A stretch of DNA of 64,000 bases from assembly GCF_002556545.1 (NCBI RefSeq), contig NZ_CP022685.1, positions 6,612,001-6,676,000 on the forward strand, given 5' to 3'. This DNA is from Streptomyces formicae (GTDB lineage: Bacteria > Actinomycetota > Actinomycetes > Streptomycetales > Streptomycetaceae). The notes beneath the pieces were generated by a model. It had not been told where the DNA came from. It saw only the letters and a list, made by a program, of their open reading frames with translations, and did no database searches. Shown here piece by piece: positions 1-9,000 of this stretch. Each line of letters begins with the position of its first letter. Position 1 is the first letter of the stretch. The position numbers and the translations under genes are program-made.

Positions 1-518
1 CCGCCGGGCTGATGGATGGCGACGAGTCCGGCCTCCGCCAGGTCGGCTACGAGGATCCGGGCGACGCCGAGGGGGATGGAGAGCAGTGCCGAGATCTCAG
101 CCACTGACTTGATCTCGTGGCACAGGTTGCAGATCCGCTGGTGCTCGGGCAACTGACCCTGGAGCTGGTGCGGTTGTGCGGTGGTGTGCACCAGCGCCTC
201 GATGGCGAGCTGGTAGCGGGGCCTGGTGCGGCCGCCCGTCATGGCGTACGGGCGCACCAGGGGGTTGTTCACCGACCCCGCGGGCGCCGGTTCGGGGGCG
301 CGCCGCTGGGGCTGGACCGGCTGGATTCGGCCGGGTCCCTGGTCGTACGGGCGCGGCCCCGGCTGCTGGGGCTGCTGCTGAGGCGGTGCGTAGGGCTGGC
401 GGCGGTGGCTCGGGGCGGAGGGGAAGTTGTACCGGTTCGGGCCGCCGTCGTGCTGACCGCCCTGGCCGTGACCAGGGGACCAGTGCGCCGAAGACGAACC
501 GTCTGGGGGTGTTGCCAC
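1..518 (-). CDS. cvnC: DUF742 protein of conservon, CvnC-like (3' end cut by window edge)
   Basis: This is the third gene of the left conservon. The visible 172 codons start at a GTG preceded by a GGAGGA ribosome site. The first ~75 residues are a Pro/Gln-rich disordered leader. They are followed by the DUF742 core (NPLVRPYAMTGGRTRPRYQL, then LPEHQRIC and a winged-helix-like stretch ending in LAEAGLVAIHQPG). The core matches the complete copy at 5110-5514 almost residue for residue, but the disordered leader is much longer here. DUF742 proteins partner with roadblock and GTPase proteins in actinobacterial G-protein-like systems. The cvnD partner is presumably just beyond position 1. Confidence 0.9.
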   Translation of the reverse strand, partial: MATPPDGSSSAHWSPGHGQGGQHDGGPNRYNFPSAPSHRRQPYAPPQQQPQQPGPRPYDQGPGRIQPVQPQRRAPEPAPAGSVNNPLVRPYAMTGGRTRPRYQLAIEALVHTTAQPHQLQGQLPEHQRICNLCHEIKSVAEISALLSIPLGVARILVADLAEAGLVAIHQPG

Positions 519-613
519 GTTGCTTCCTCCTCCAACTGTGCCGGGCACCATCACTGTGGAGCCGCGTCCCGAAACCTTACGGCCACGAGGCGCGAAAACG
601 CACCGTCTGTCTG

Positions 614-1036
614 TTAGTTGAGCAGGCTCCCCTGGAGCTCCGCGCGCAGGTCCGGCGTGAGCACCGTGCCCGCACGATCGACAAGAAGTGCCATTTCGTA
701 CCCAACGAGACCGATGTCCGCATCCGGGTGGGCGAGTACGGCGAGGGAAGAGCCGTCGGAGATGGACATGATGAAGAGAAATCCTCGCTCCATCTCCACA
801 ACGGTCTGGGTCACGGAGCCGCCCTCGAAGATCCGGGAGGCCCCGGCGGTCAGCGAGGTCAGACCCGAGGCGACGGCCGCGAGCTGGTCGGCTCGGTCGC
901 GCGGGAAGCCTTCGGACATCGCCAGAAGGAGTCCGTCGGCGGAGACCACCACGGTGTGGGACACCCCGGGGGTGTTGTCCACGAAGTTGGTGATCAACCA
1001 GTTCAGGTTCTGCGCCGCCTGGCTCATCGGGCTCAC
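614..1036 (-). CDS. cvnB: Roadblock/LC7-domain protein, CvnB-like
   Basis: This 140-residue roadblock/LC7 protein would act as the GAP-like or scaffold partner of the conservon GTPase. I chose the GTG at 1036 because an AGGAG lies 7 bases upstream and the resulting N-terminus lines up with the paralogue at 5645-6064. The ATG at 1027 is in frame but has a poor ribosome site. The start lies one base beyond the stop of cvnA (1038), so translation is probably coupled. From SQAAQ to the end it differs from the other copy at only 7 of 136 positions by eye. That suggests recent duplication, gene conversion or strong constraint. Confidence 0.93.
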   Translation of the reverse strand: MSPMSQAAQNLNWLITNFVDNTPGVSHTVVVSADGLLLAMSEGFPRDRADQLAAVASGLTSLTAGASRIFEGGSVTQTVVEMERGFLFIMSISDGSSLAVLAHPDADIGLVGYEMALLVDRAGTVLTPDLRAELQGSLLN

Positions 1037-1037
1037 A

Positions 1038-4000
1038 CTAACGCTCCTGGTGGTAGGTGCTATCAGGGCTGAAGCCCTGGCCATTCGTGTCACTGCTTGC
1101 GGTGCGGCCCCGCTGGACGCCGCGGCGCAGGTTGCTCAGCCTGCCCCGCACGTCCTCGGGATCGCGGGAGACCTGGGGGCCGCCCTGTGGGGTCTGTTCC
1201 GCGGTGCCCTCGACCAGGTTGGCCTTGGGCACCCGCCGCGGGAGCCCGGACGGGGTGACCCCGCCCGCCTTCGGCTCCTTGAGGCGCTCGGCCCGCTGCC
1301 AGCGCTCGTCGTTCGACGAACGCCAGTCCTCGGGGCCCTCGTTCGCGTCGGGAGCGCTTCCGTTCCCGTTCGCGGCGGAGGAACCCCGGCGGGGGAGACC
1401 CGCGTCGGTCATCTCGTGGACGGCGGACGGGGCAGGCCCCGGCCGGTCGAAGCCTACGCGCTCGGCGTCGGCCGCGTGCGGCGCCGGAGCAGATTCCGGT
1501 TCCTGGCCGTACTCGGTCCTGTGTCCCTCACCGCTGGGCCAGTCGTCCTGACGGGACCGCTCCGGATAGGCGATCTGGGGGTCCTGGTAGCCGTCCTGGG
1601 CCGGGTAGTACTGCTCGCCCGTGTGCTGCTCTTCGGCGTACTGGCCGGTGGCGTACTGCTGGTTGCCGAACTGACCGTCGCCGTAGTGCTGGTCGCCGTA
1701 CTGCTCGTTCCCGTACTGCCCGTCGGCGTACTGCTGCCCCTGGTCGTACGCGATCTGCTGCTGTCCGTCGTAGACGGGAGCCTGCTGCTCGTACGCACCC
1801 TGCTGCTGGGGCTGCTGCCGCGGTTCGACCTCGTCGCGGAAGAGCGGGCGGTGGCCCTCGGGCTGGTGGGCCTGCGCCTCAAGGGCCGCGCGGCGCTCCT
1901 CGCGCATCAACGAGCGGCCGACCGGGTCGAGTTCGTGCTGTGCCTCGCCGCCGTCACCGGGGTAGCGGGTGTCGTCGAAGCCGAGCTCCGCGGCCGTGCG
2001 CAGCGGCTCTGCCGCCAGGGCCTGCTGCTCGGGGATGATCGAGGAGACGGTGAACTCGGGGTCCTGCGCGTGGTGTTCGCCGCCGCCACCGTGGGTGATC
2101 CCCTCCGGCAGCATGACCAGCGAGGTCGTACCCGCCTGCTCGCCCGAGGGGCGCAGCTGCACGCGGATGCCGTGCCGGTCGGAGAGGCGGCCGACCACGA
2201 ACAGGCCCATGCGCTGCGAGATCGCGGCGTCCACGGTCGGCGGGTTGGCCAGCTTGTGGTTGATGTCCGCGAAGTCCTCGGCGGTGAGGCCGATGCCCTT
2301 GTCGTGGATCTCCACCATGACGCGGCCGTCGGGAAGACGGGTCGCGGTGACGCGGACCTTGGTCTGCGGGGAGGAGAACGTGGTGGCGTTCTCCAGGAGC
2401 TCGGCGAGCAGGTGCACGAGGTCGGTCACGGCCAGGCCGTGGATCTCGGCCTCCGGTACGCCGGACAGCTCGATGCGCTCGTACTGCTCCACCTCGGAGG
2501 AGGCGGCGCGCAACACGTCGACCAGCGGGACCGGCTGGTCCCAGCGACGGCCCGGCTCCTCGCCGGAGAGGACCAGGAGGTTCTCGCCGTTGCGCCGCAT
2601 GCGGGTGGCCAGGTGGTCCAGGCGGAAGAGGCTCTCCAGCTGGTCCGGGTCGGCCTCGTTGTTCTCCAGGTCGGTGATGAGGGTCAGCTGGCCCTCGATC
2701 AGCGACTGGTTGCGGCGCGAGAGGTTGGTGAAGATCGCGTTGATGTTGCCGCGGAGCAGGGCCTGCTCGGCGGCGAGCCGCACGGCCTCGCGGTGCACCT
2801 GGTCGAAGGCGCGGGCGACCTCGCCGATCTCGTCCGTGGACGTGATCGGGATGGGCTGGACGCGGGTGTCGACCCGGCCCGGGTCGGTGCGCGAGAGCTG
2901 GTCGACCAGCATCGGCAGGCGCTGCTCGGCGATGCCGAAGGCGGCGGTGCGCAGTTGACGCATCGAGCGGGACATCTGGCGGGCCATGAGCCCGGCCAGG
3001 ACGAACGCGGCGAGCAGCGCGAGGACCACGACGGCACCGGAGATGTACGCGTCGCGCTGGGCCCCGGCGGCGATGTCGGACGCCTCGTCCACGGCCTTGT
3101 CCGCGAGGTCCGACTCGATGGCGCGGTACGCGTCGAACTTGGCGGTGGTCGTCGCCCACCAGGCCTCACGCGTGATGCCGTCACCGGCGAGCTCGACGCG
3201 GGCGCTGGGCTGCGTGCTCGACAGGTTGGCGAGGGCGGCGACCATCTTCTCCTGCGACGGCGGCGGGACGAACGTCTTGCCCTGGGCCTTCGCGGCGGCC
3301 GCGGCCTCCTTGGCCTGCTTCTCACCGGCGGCCGTCAGGCGCTTCTTGGCGTCCTCCAGCTTGGCGACGTCCTCGGGGGTGCCGCCGCCGGTGTACTCCT
3401 CGATGGCGATGCGCTCCAAGTAGGCGTACGAGGAGAGCGAGGTGCGCTGGAGCGTGAGCGAGCCGGTGCCGGGGCCCGGCTTGACCAGCAGGTGCGTGCC
3501 GATGGAGCGCTCCAGGGAGAGCGCCGCCTTGGAGAGCGAGATGGCGTAGACGGTCCGGCCGTAGCTGGTGATGTTGCCGGTGCCGAGACCGAGTTCGTTG
3601 GCGAACTCCATCAGCGGGTGCTGGATGGCGACGTAGCCCTCTTCGGTCTTCACGCCGCTGAGCTTGGTGGTGTACGCGGCCTGACGCAGCGCGGCGAGCT
3701 TCGGCTCCACCTTGTGGAAGCCGTCGAGGCGCCGGTTGAGGCCCTCCTTGTCGGGCATCTTCGCGGCGGCCGCGTCGAACTCGTCGGCCGCGCGGTCGGT
3801 GGCCTTGCGGGCCTTGATCACGGCGGGGTCGTTCCGGTCGCCCTTGAGCAGCGGAGCGGCGGTGATGTCGCGCTCCTCGACGAGGCGGTTGCCGTAGTTC
3901 AGCGACGCCCGCACCAGGCGGGCGGTGCTCTCGGCGTCCTGGGCCTCGTGCCAGGTGTCGATGGAGTCCTTGACCTGGAAGCCGCCCATGACGAGGCCGA

Positions 4001-4205
4001 CGAGCACGGGTATGAGCAGGATCGCGTTCAGTCGCGTGGGTACGCGCCAGTTGCGCGGGGACATCCGTCCGCCGGAGGGAGCCAGGGGCTCGGTGCCGGG
4101 TGCGGCCGCGTCAGCGGGGGACGCCGCTGTGCGCGGCGGCGGGGTGAAGTTGCCCCGCGCGTCCCCGGTGGGGGATGCCGCGGGGCTCGGCTTGCTTCGC
4201 CTCAC
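1038..4205 (-). CDS. cvnA: Nitrate/nitrite-sensing-domain histidine kinase, CvnA-like
   Basis: This is a membrane sensor kinase of about 1055 residues. It has a short cytoplasmic Pro-rich leader, a first membrane helix near residues 60-77, a long extracytoplasmic helical sensor domain of the nitrate/nitrite-sensing (NIT) type, and a second helix near 390-410. A HAMP-like linker follows, then a probable H-box (RLDHLATRMRRNGENLLVL) and a HATPase_c domain with N-box ELLENATTFSSP and G1 motif DKGIGL. The last ~300 residues are disordered and contain a Tyr/Gly/Gln-rich QYG(N/D)-type repeat patch at about 1600-1740. I start at the GTG at 4205 because the longer reading frame upstream has no ribosome site. 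It is the first gene of the left conservon. Confidence 0.92.
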   Translation of the reverse strand: MRRSKPSPAASPTGDARGNFTPPPRTAASPADAAAPGTEPLAPSGGRMSPRNWRVPTRLNAILLIPVLVGLVMGGFQVKDSIDTWHEAQDAESTARLVRASLNYGNRLVEERDITAAPLLKGDRNDPAVIKARKATDRAADEFDAAAAKMPDKEGLNRRLDGFHKVEPKLAALRQAAYTTKLSGVKTEEGYVAIQHPLMEFANELGLGTGNITSYGRTVYAISLSKAALSLERSIGTHLLVKPGPGTGSLTLQRTSLSSYAYLERIAIEEYTGGGTPEDVAKLEDAKKRLTAAGEKQAKEAAAAAKAQGKTFVPPPSQEKMVAALANLSSTQPSARVELAGDGITREAWWATTTAKFDAYRAIESDLADKAVDEASDIAAGAQRDAYISGAVVVLALLAAFVLAGLMARQMSRSMRQLRTAAFGIAEQRLPMLVDQLSRTDPGRVDTRVQPIPITSTDEIGEVARAFDQVHREAVRLAAEQALLRGNINAIFTNLSRRNQSLIEGQLTLITDLENNEADPDQLESLFRLDHLATRMRRNGENLLVLSGEEPGRRWDQPVPLVDVLRAASSEVEQYERIELSGVPEAEIHGLAVTDLVHLLAELLENATTFSSPQTKVRVTATRLPDGRVMVEIHDKGIGLTAEDFADINHKLANPPTVDAAISQRMGLFVVGRLSDRHGIRVQLRPSGEQAGTTSLVMLPEGITHGGGGEHHAQDPEFTVSSIIPEQQALAAEPLRTAAELGFDDTRYPGDGGEAQHELDPVGRSLMREERRAALEAQAHQPEGHRPLFRDEVEPRQQPQQQGAYEQQAPVYDGQQQIAYDQGQQYADGQYGNEQYGDQHYGDGQFGNQQYATGQYAEEQHTGEQYYPAQDGYQDPQIAYPERSRQDDWPSGEGHRTEYGQEPESAPAPHAADAERVGFDRPGPAPSAVHEMTDAGLPRRGSSAANGNGSAPDANEGPEDWRSSNDERWQRAERLKEPKAGGVTPSGLPRRVPKANLVEGTAEQTPQGGPQVSRDPEDVRGRLSNLRRGVQRGRTASSDTNGQGFSPDSTYHQER

Positions 4206-4544
4206 TCGACCAACAACCTCTCGGCGGCGGCACTCACGTCGTGCCGCTGTCGTCTCCATAGCCCGTGCTACTGGGCAGTTCAGCGCATTCCAGCACGTCA
4301 GGGGCCGCTCTTCCAAACAGTCGGAAGCGGAAGTTCCAAGTGGCGTAAGCCTCAGATAAAACGGTCAAAAAGAGCGAGCCCCGCCAAAAGGCGGGGCTCT
4401 TGTGCGCGCAGCGACACCAGATGACCGCGATGTGTGGCGGTCACCTGGCAATTCTCTGTCGAAACGTTATGAACACGGCTGGCGGCCGTGTCAAAGGACA
4501 CAGGCCGCTCCGTGTGGACTACGGCAACTGCCGTACGGCTCTGC
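4206..4544 (-). other. Intergenic region between the two conservons
   Basis: This is 339 bases without a supported gene. It holds a strong hairpin terminator (4366-4399) reading on the minus strand, and then the leader of the left cvnA. An AGAGG sits 11 bases before the cvnA GTG; the same arrangement is found before the other cvnA at 10150. The left conservon must therefore have its own promoter here, but I could not assign one with confidence. Confidence 0.6.
4366..4399 (-). terminator. Rho-independent terminator between conservons
   Basis: A perfect 10-bp stem (4376-4385 with 4390-4399) has an AAAA/TTTT loop. On the minus strand it is followed by a run of five T residues. It should end the transcript of the right conservon (last gene ends at 4545) before the left one begins. 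Confidence 0.85.
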
Positions 4545-5129
4545 CTACTTGAGACGTGCCATAAGTGCGTGTTCAACCAATGTGATCAGGCCGCTCTTTG
4601 CGTCCGCACGGTGTCGCGCGTCGGTCGTGATGATCGGCGTACCCGGTCCGATCTGCAGTGCTTCGCGCACCTCGTCGGGCGTGTACGGCTGGTGGCCGTC
4701 GAAGCCGTTGAGTGCGATGACGAACGGCAGCCCGCTGTTCTCGAAGTAGTCGACGGCGGGGAAGCAGTCGGCGAGACGACGGGTGTCCACGAGCACGACC
4801 GCGCCGATGGCACCGCGCACGAGGTCGTCCCACATGAACCAGAAGCGGTCCTGACCCGGCGTACCGAAGAGGTACAGGATGAGGTCCTGGTCCAGGGTGA
4901 TGCGGCCGAAGTCCATGGCGACGGTGGTCGTCGTCTTGTCCCCGGTGTGGGTCAGGTCGTCGATGCCCGCGGACGCGGACGTCATGACGGCCTCGGTGCG
5001 CAGCGGGTTGATCTCGGAGACCGCCCCGACGAACGTGGTCTTGCCCACGCCGAAGCCGCCCGCCACCACGATCTTCGCGGAAGTGGTGGAACGGGTCGCC
5101 TCCGAACCGCTAGAGCTTGCGAAGTCCAC
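4545..5129 (-). CDS. cvnD: Small GTP/ATP-binding protein, CvnD-like
   Basis: This 194-residue Ras-like P-loop protein is the fourth gene of the right conservon. The P-loop GGFGVGKTT is at residues 24-32, the switch II/G3 motif GTPGQDR at 89-95, and a G4-like NGFD at 141-144. These fit a GTPase that switches signalling from the membrane kinase and its roadblock and DUF742 partners. The GTG start at 5129 overlaps the end of cvnC by 20 bases, which indicates translational coupling. A terminator lies about 150 bases downstream. Confidence 0.93.
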   Translation of the reverse strand: MDFASSSGSEATRSTTSAKIVVAGGFGVGKTTFVGAVSEINPLRTEAVMTSASAGIDDLTHTGDKTTTTVAMDFGRITLDQDLILYLFGTPGQDRFWFMWDDLVRGAIGAVVLVDTRRLADCFPAVDYFENSGLPFVIALNGFDGHQPYTPDEVREALQIGPGTPIITTDARHRADAKSGLITLVEHALMARLK

Positions 5130-5514
5130 TGAGCACCCTTTCGAGCAGTGTCACGTCAGGCTGGCCGCCGGCGTTCTCGTCGCCGCCGGGCTGGTGGATG
5201 GCGACGAGCCCGGCCTCCGCCAGGTCCGCCACGAGGATCCGGGCCACACCGAGCGGCATCGACAGGAGCGCCGAGACCTCGGCCACCGACTTGACCTCAC
5301 GGCACAGGTGGCAGATCCGCTGGTGCTCGGGGAGCAGACCCATCAGCTGGGCCGGGTCGGCCGTGGTGCTCACCAGCGCCTCGATGGCGAGCTGGTAGCG
5401 GGGCCTGGTCCGGCCGCCGGTCATCGCGTACGGACGCACCAGCGGCTGGTCGCCCTCCATTCCGTACGACGCGTCATTGCCGTACGGGTTGTGAGAGGCG
5501 GTGGGCGGGGTCAT
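5110..5514 (-). CDS. cvnC: DUF742 protein, CvnC-like
   Basis: This 134-residue protein is the third gene of the right conservon. The N-terminal leader is only about 25 residues, compared with ~75 in the paralogue at the window start. The core has RPYAMTGGRTRPRYQLAIEAL, LPEHQRICHLC and a winged-helix-like segment. The C-terminus is complete (VTLLERVLSGLRKL). It lies between cvnB (about 130 bases upstream) and cvnD (overlapping by 20 bases). Confidence 0.93.
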   Translation of the reverse strand: MTPPTASHNPYGNDASYGMEGDQPLVRPYAMTGGRTRPRYQLAIEALVSTTADPAQLMGLLPEHQRICHLCREVKSVAEVSALLSMPLGVARILVADLAEAGLVAIHQPGGDENAGGQPDVTLLERVLSGLRKL

Positions 5515-5644
5515 GGATCCTCCGGGCGGGACAGCAGGTCATCTGCGTGTGCCGTCTGACAGAGCCGGTGGGGGCAGTGTGGCGGCCGGACGGTTGGTCA
5601 GTACGTTCGGTCGGTGGGGCGGCCGAAGGGGGCAAGGCTTCGGG

Positions 5645-6064
5645 CTAGTGGAGCAGGCTGCCCTGCAGTTCGGCCCGGAGGTCCGGAGTGAGGACGGCAC
5701 CCGCACGGTCGACGAGGAGCGCCATCTCGTACCCGACGAGGCCGATGTCGCACTCGGGGTGCGCGAGCACGGCCAGCGACGAGCCGTCGGAGACGGACAT
5801 GAGGAAGAGGAACCCCCGCTCCATCTCCACCACGGTCTGGGTGACGGCGCCGCCCTCGAAGATCCGGGAGGCTCCCGCGGTGAGCGAGGTCAGACCCGAC
5901 GCGACCGCGGCCAGCTGATCGGCGCGGTCACGCGGGAAGCCCTCGGACATCGCCAGAAGGAGGCCGTCGGCGGAGACCACGACCGTGTGGGACACCCCGG
6001 GGGTGTTGTCCACGAAGTTCGTGATCAGCCAGTTCAGATTCTGTGCCGCCTGACTCGGACTCAA
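5645..6064 (-). CDS. cvnB: Roadblock/LC7-domain protein, CvnB-like
   Basis: This 139-residue roadblock/LC7 protein is the second gene of the right conservon. The TTG start at 6064 directly abuts the TAG stop of cvnA and has AGGAG six bases upstream. The sequence is almost identical to the left-conservon copy (7 differences in the shared 136 residues). The two proteins could therefore cross-talk unless other contacts provide specificity. Confidence 0.92.
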   Translation of the reverse strand: MSPSQAAQNLNWLITNFVDNTPGVSHTVVVSADGLLLAMSEGFPRDRADQLAAVASGLTSLTAGASRIFEGGAVTQTVVEMERGFLFLMSVSDGSSLAVLAHPECDIGLVGYEMALLVDRAGAVLTPDLRAELQGSLLH

Positions 6065-9000
6065 CTAACGCTCCTGCTGGTGAGTGGGGAAACTGCCGGT
6101 CTGGCCGGTGCCGGCCTGGCGACCCTGCTGGATGCCCCGACGGAGATTCGTCAGCCGGCCGCGTACGTCATCGGGCGCACGCGAGACCTGCGGACCTGTG
6201 CTGTCCTGCTGCTGCTGAGCCGTGCCCGCGACCAGGTTGGCCCGCGGGACGCGGCGCGGCAGACCGGATGTGGTGACGCCGCCCGCGGTGGGCTGCCTGA
6301 CGCGCTCGGCCTGGCGGCCCAGCTCGTCGTTGGGCGAGGTGCGCCACGTGCCGGGCGCACCGGCGCCGTTGCCGGGATTGCCGGAGGCGGCGGAGCTTCC
6401 CGCGTCGGCCGCGGTGGCCGCGTTGGCCGGGTTGCCCGTGTTCGCGGGCGACCCGGCGCTGTTCCCGCCGAAGCTGTTGGCGTTGTTGAAGCCGTTGAAC
6501 CCGCCGTTGCCGCCCGAGGTCGGGGCGGACGGCGCGCCGCCCTGGCCCTGACGCTGGGGACGCGAGGGCAGCGGACGCTGGGGGGCCTGCGGTGCCTGGC
6601 GCTGCGGCGGCTCGGGAGCCTGGTGGCGGGTGGGCTCGGGAGCCCGGACGCCGTTCTGTCCGCCGAACAGGTCCGGACCCTGGCGGCCCTGGTCCTGCTG
6701 ACCGTGACCCTGCTGTCCGTGGTCCTGCCGCTGGTCCTGGTGGCCCTGCTCCTGGCGGCCCTGGTCCTGCTGCGCGGCCTGCTGGTTCTGCTGCTGCTGG
6801 AACCAGTTGGTCTCCAGCGTGTCGTACAGCGGGGTACGGCCGCCGGAGGCGGGCTGGTTCAGCAGGTCCTGCTGGCTGAGCGGGTCCCGCAGCGGGTCCG
6901 GCTCGCCCTGCTGTCCCTGCTGTCCCTGCTGTCCCTGCGGGTCCTGCCGTGCCTGCGGGTCCTGCTGTCCGCCCTGGTTCTGGGGCTGGCTCGGCTGCTG
7001 GGGTATGCCCTGGTGCGTGTCGCCCTGGCCGCGGCGCGGAGCGGGCGGACGCGGGACGGTGTAGTCGGGCATCTCCCGGCCGCCGTCGTGCGGCGCCGGG
7101 CCGTTGCCCTGGTCCTGCGGCCTGCTCTGCGGAGCCTCCTGCTGCGGCCCGCCGAAGACGTCCGAGCGGACGAACTGGCCGGTGCCGCCGTTGCCGGGAC
7201 CCTGCGTACCCGCACCGCTGTCCTGCTGCGGCACGGAGGTGCCGGGCGGCGGCCCGTCGAAGTCGGGACGCGCGAACTGCGCCGTGGAGCCGGGACCCTG
7301 CGAGTCGTCGGCGGGAGCGGCAGGGGCCGCGGGCTGCGCGAACTGCCCCGTGGAGTCGTGCTCCTCGTGCCCGCGCGGGGTGTCGAAGGGCTCGTGCGCG
7401 ACCTGCGGCTGCGCGTTCTCGTCGCTCCAGCTGGGCACGCGCGGCTGCGGGTTGCCACCGGGCAGCTCGGCACGCGGGCCACCGCGGGGCGGCAGCTGCG
7501 GCCGACGCCCCTGGTCGCCGGGCTCGTTGATGGCGTTCGTGCGCTGCTGCGGCACCGGAGGCTGCGCGACGCCCGCGTCACCGCGGCCGCCCTGCTGCCC
7601 GAAGACACCGGCGCCCGCACCGGAACGCTCGCCCTGCGGGGGCTGGCCCTGCTGCCCCTGCTGCGGCCGACCCGGGAGGCCCGGCTGCTGCTGGCCCTGC
7701 GGAGCGGACGGCGGGCGCTGGCCCGCGTCCCTCGCGGGGAGCGCGGCCCGCGGACCGGAGCCCGCCACCTGGCCGCGCGGCGCACCGGCGCCGAGCAGGC
7801 CGGGGCCGCCCTGGCCACCCGCGCCGGGGCCGCCGCGTCCGGGACCACCGGGCAGACCGGGGGCGCTGTTGCCCGCGCCGACACCGCGTCGCGCCGCCGC
7901 AGCGCCCGCGGCGGCCTGGGCCGCCGCGGGACCGCCGGTCGGAGAGGGCGCGCCGGGCACCTTCTTGCCGCCCTGGGCGACGTCGACGGGCAGCATGACC
8001 AGCGCGGTCGTACCACCGGAGTCGGAGGGACGCAGCTGGATGCGGATGCCGTGGCGCTGCGAGAGGCGGCCGACCACGAACAGACCCATGCGGCGGGAGA
8101 CCGAGACGTCCACGGTGGGCGGCGAGGCGAGCCGCTCGTTGATCGCGGCGAGGTCCTCGGGGGAGAGGCCGATGCCGGTGTCGTGGATCTCGATCAGGAC
8201 GCGGCCGTCGGGCAGCGCGTGACCGGTGACCTTGACCTTGGTCTGCGGCGACGAGAACGAGGTCGCGTTCTCCAGGAGCTCGGCGAGCAGGTGCACGAGG
8301 TCGTTGACCACGCGTCCCGCGACCTCGGTGGAGGGTACGGCGGAGAGCTCGATGCGCTCGTACTGCTCCACCTCGGAGGCGGCGGCACGGAGCACGTCGA
8401 CGAGCGGCACGGGCCGGGTCCAGCGGCGGCCGGGCTCTTCACCGGCGAGGACCAGGAGGTTCTCGCCGTTACGGCGCATGCGGGTCGCGAGGTGGTCGAG
8501 CTTGAAGAGCGAGGACAGCTGGTCCGGGTCGGCCTCGCGCGACTCCAGCTCGGAGATGAGCGAGAGCTGACGCTGGATGAGGCCCTGCGAACGGCGCGAG
8601 AGGTTGGTGAACATCGCGTTGACGTTGCCCCGCAGGAGGGCCTGCTCGGCGGCGAGGCGGACGGCCTCGCGGTGCACGTCGTCGAAGGCCGCGGCCACCT
8701 GGCCGATCTCGTCCCTGGAGTGCACACCGACGGACTCGACGGAGGTGTCGACGTCCTGCGGGTCCGACTCGGAGAGCTGCTTGACCAGCTCGGGCAGGCG
8801 GTCCTGTGCGACCTTGGTGGCGGTGTCCTGGAGGCGGCGGAGCGAGCGGATCATGGACCGCGCCACCACGAAGGCGCCGACGAGCGAGACGCCGAGCACG
8901 AGCAGGATCAGCGCACCGTTGAGGATGGCGGACTGCTCGGCCTCGTTGCGCAGCTGGCGGGCCTTCTGCTCCATCTCGCCGAGCAGCGTCAGCTCGATCT

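Noticed and set aside
618..4424. Plus-strand open frame of 1268 codons opposite the left cvnA
   Set aside because: It is a high-G+C antisense shadow of cvnA with low-complexity Leu/Gly/Arg composition, no ribosome site and no recognisable domain.
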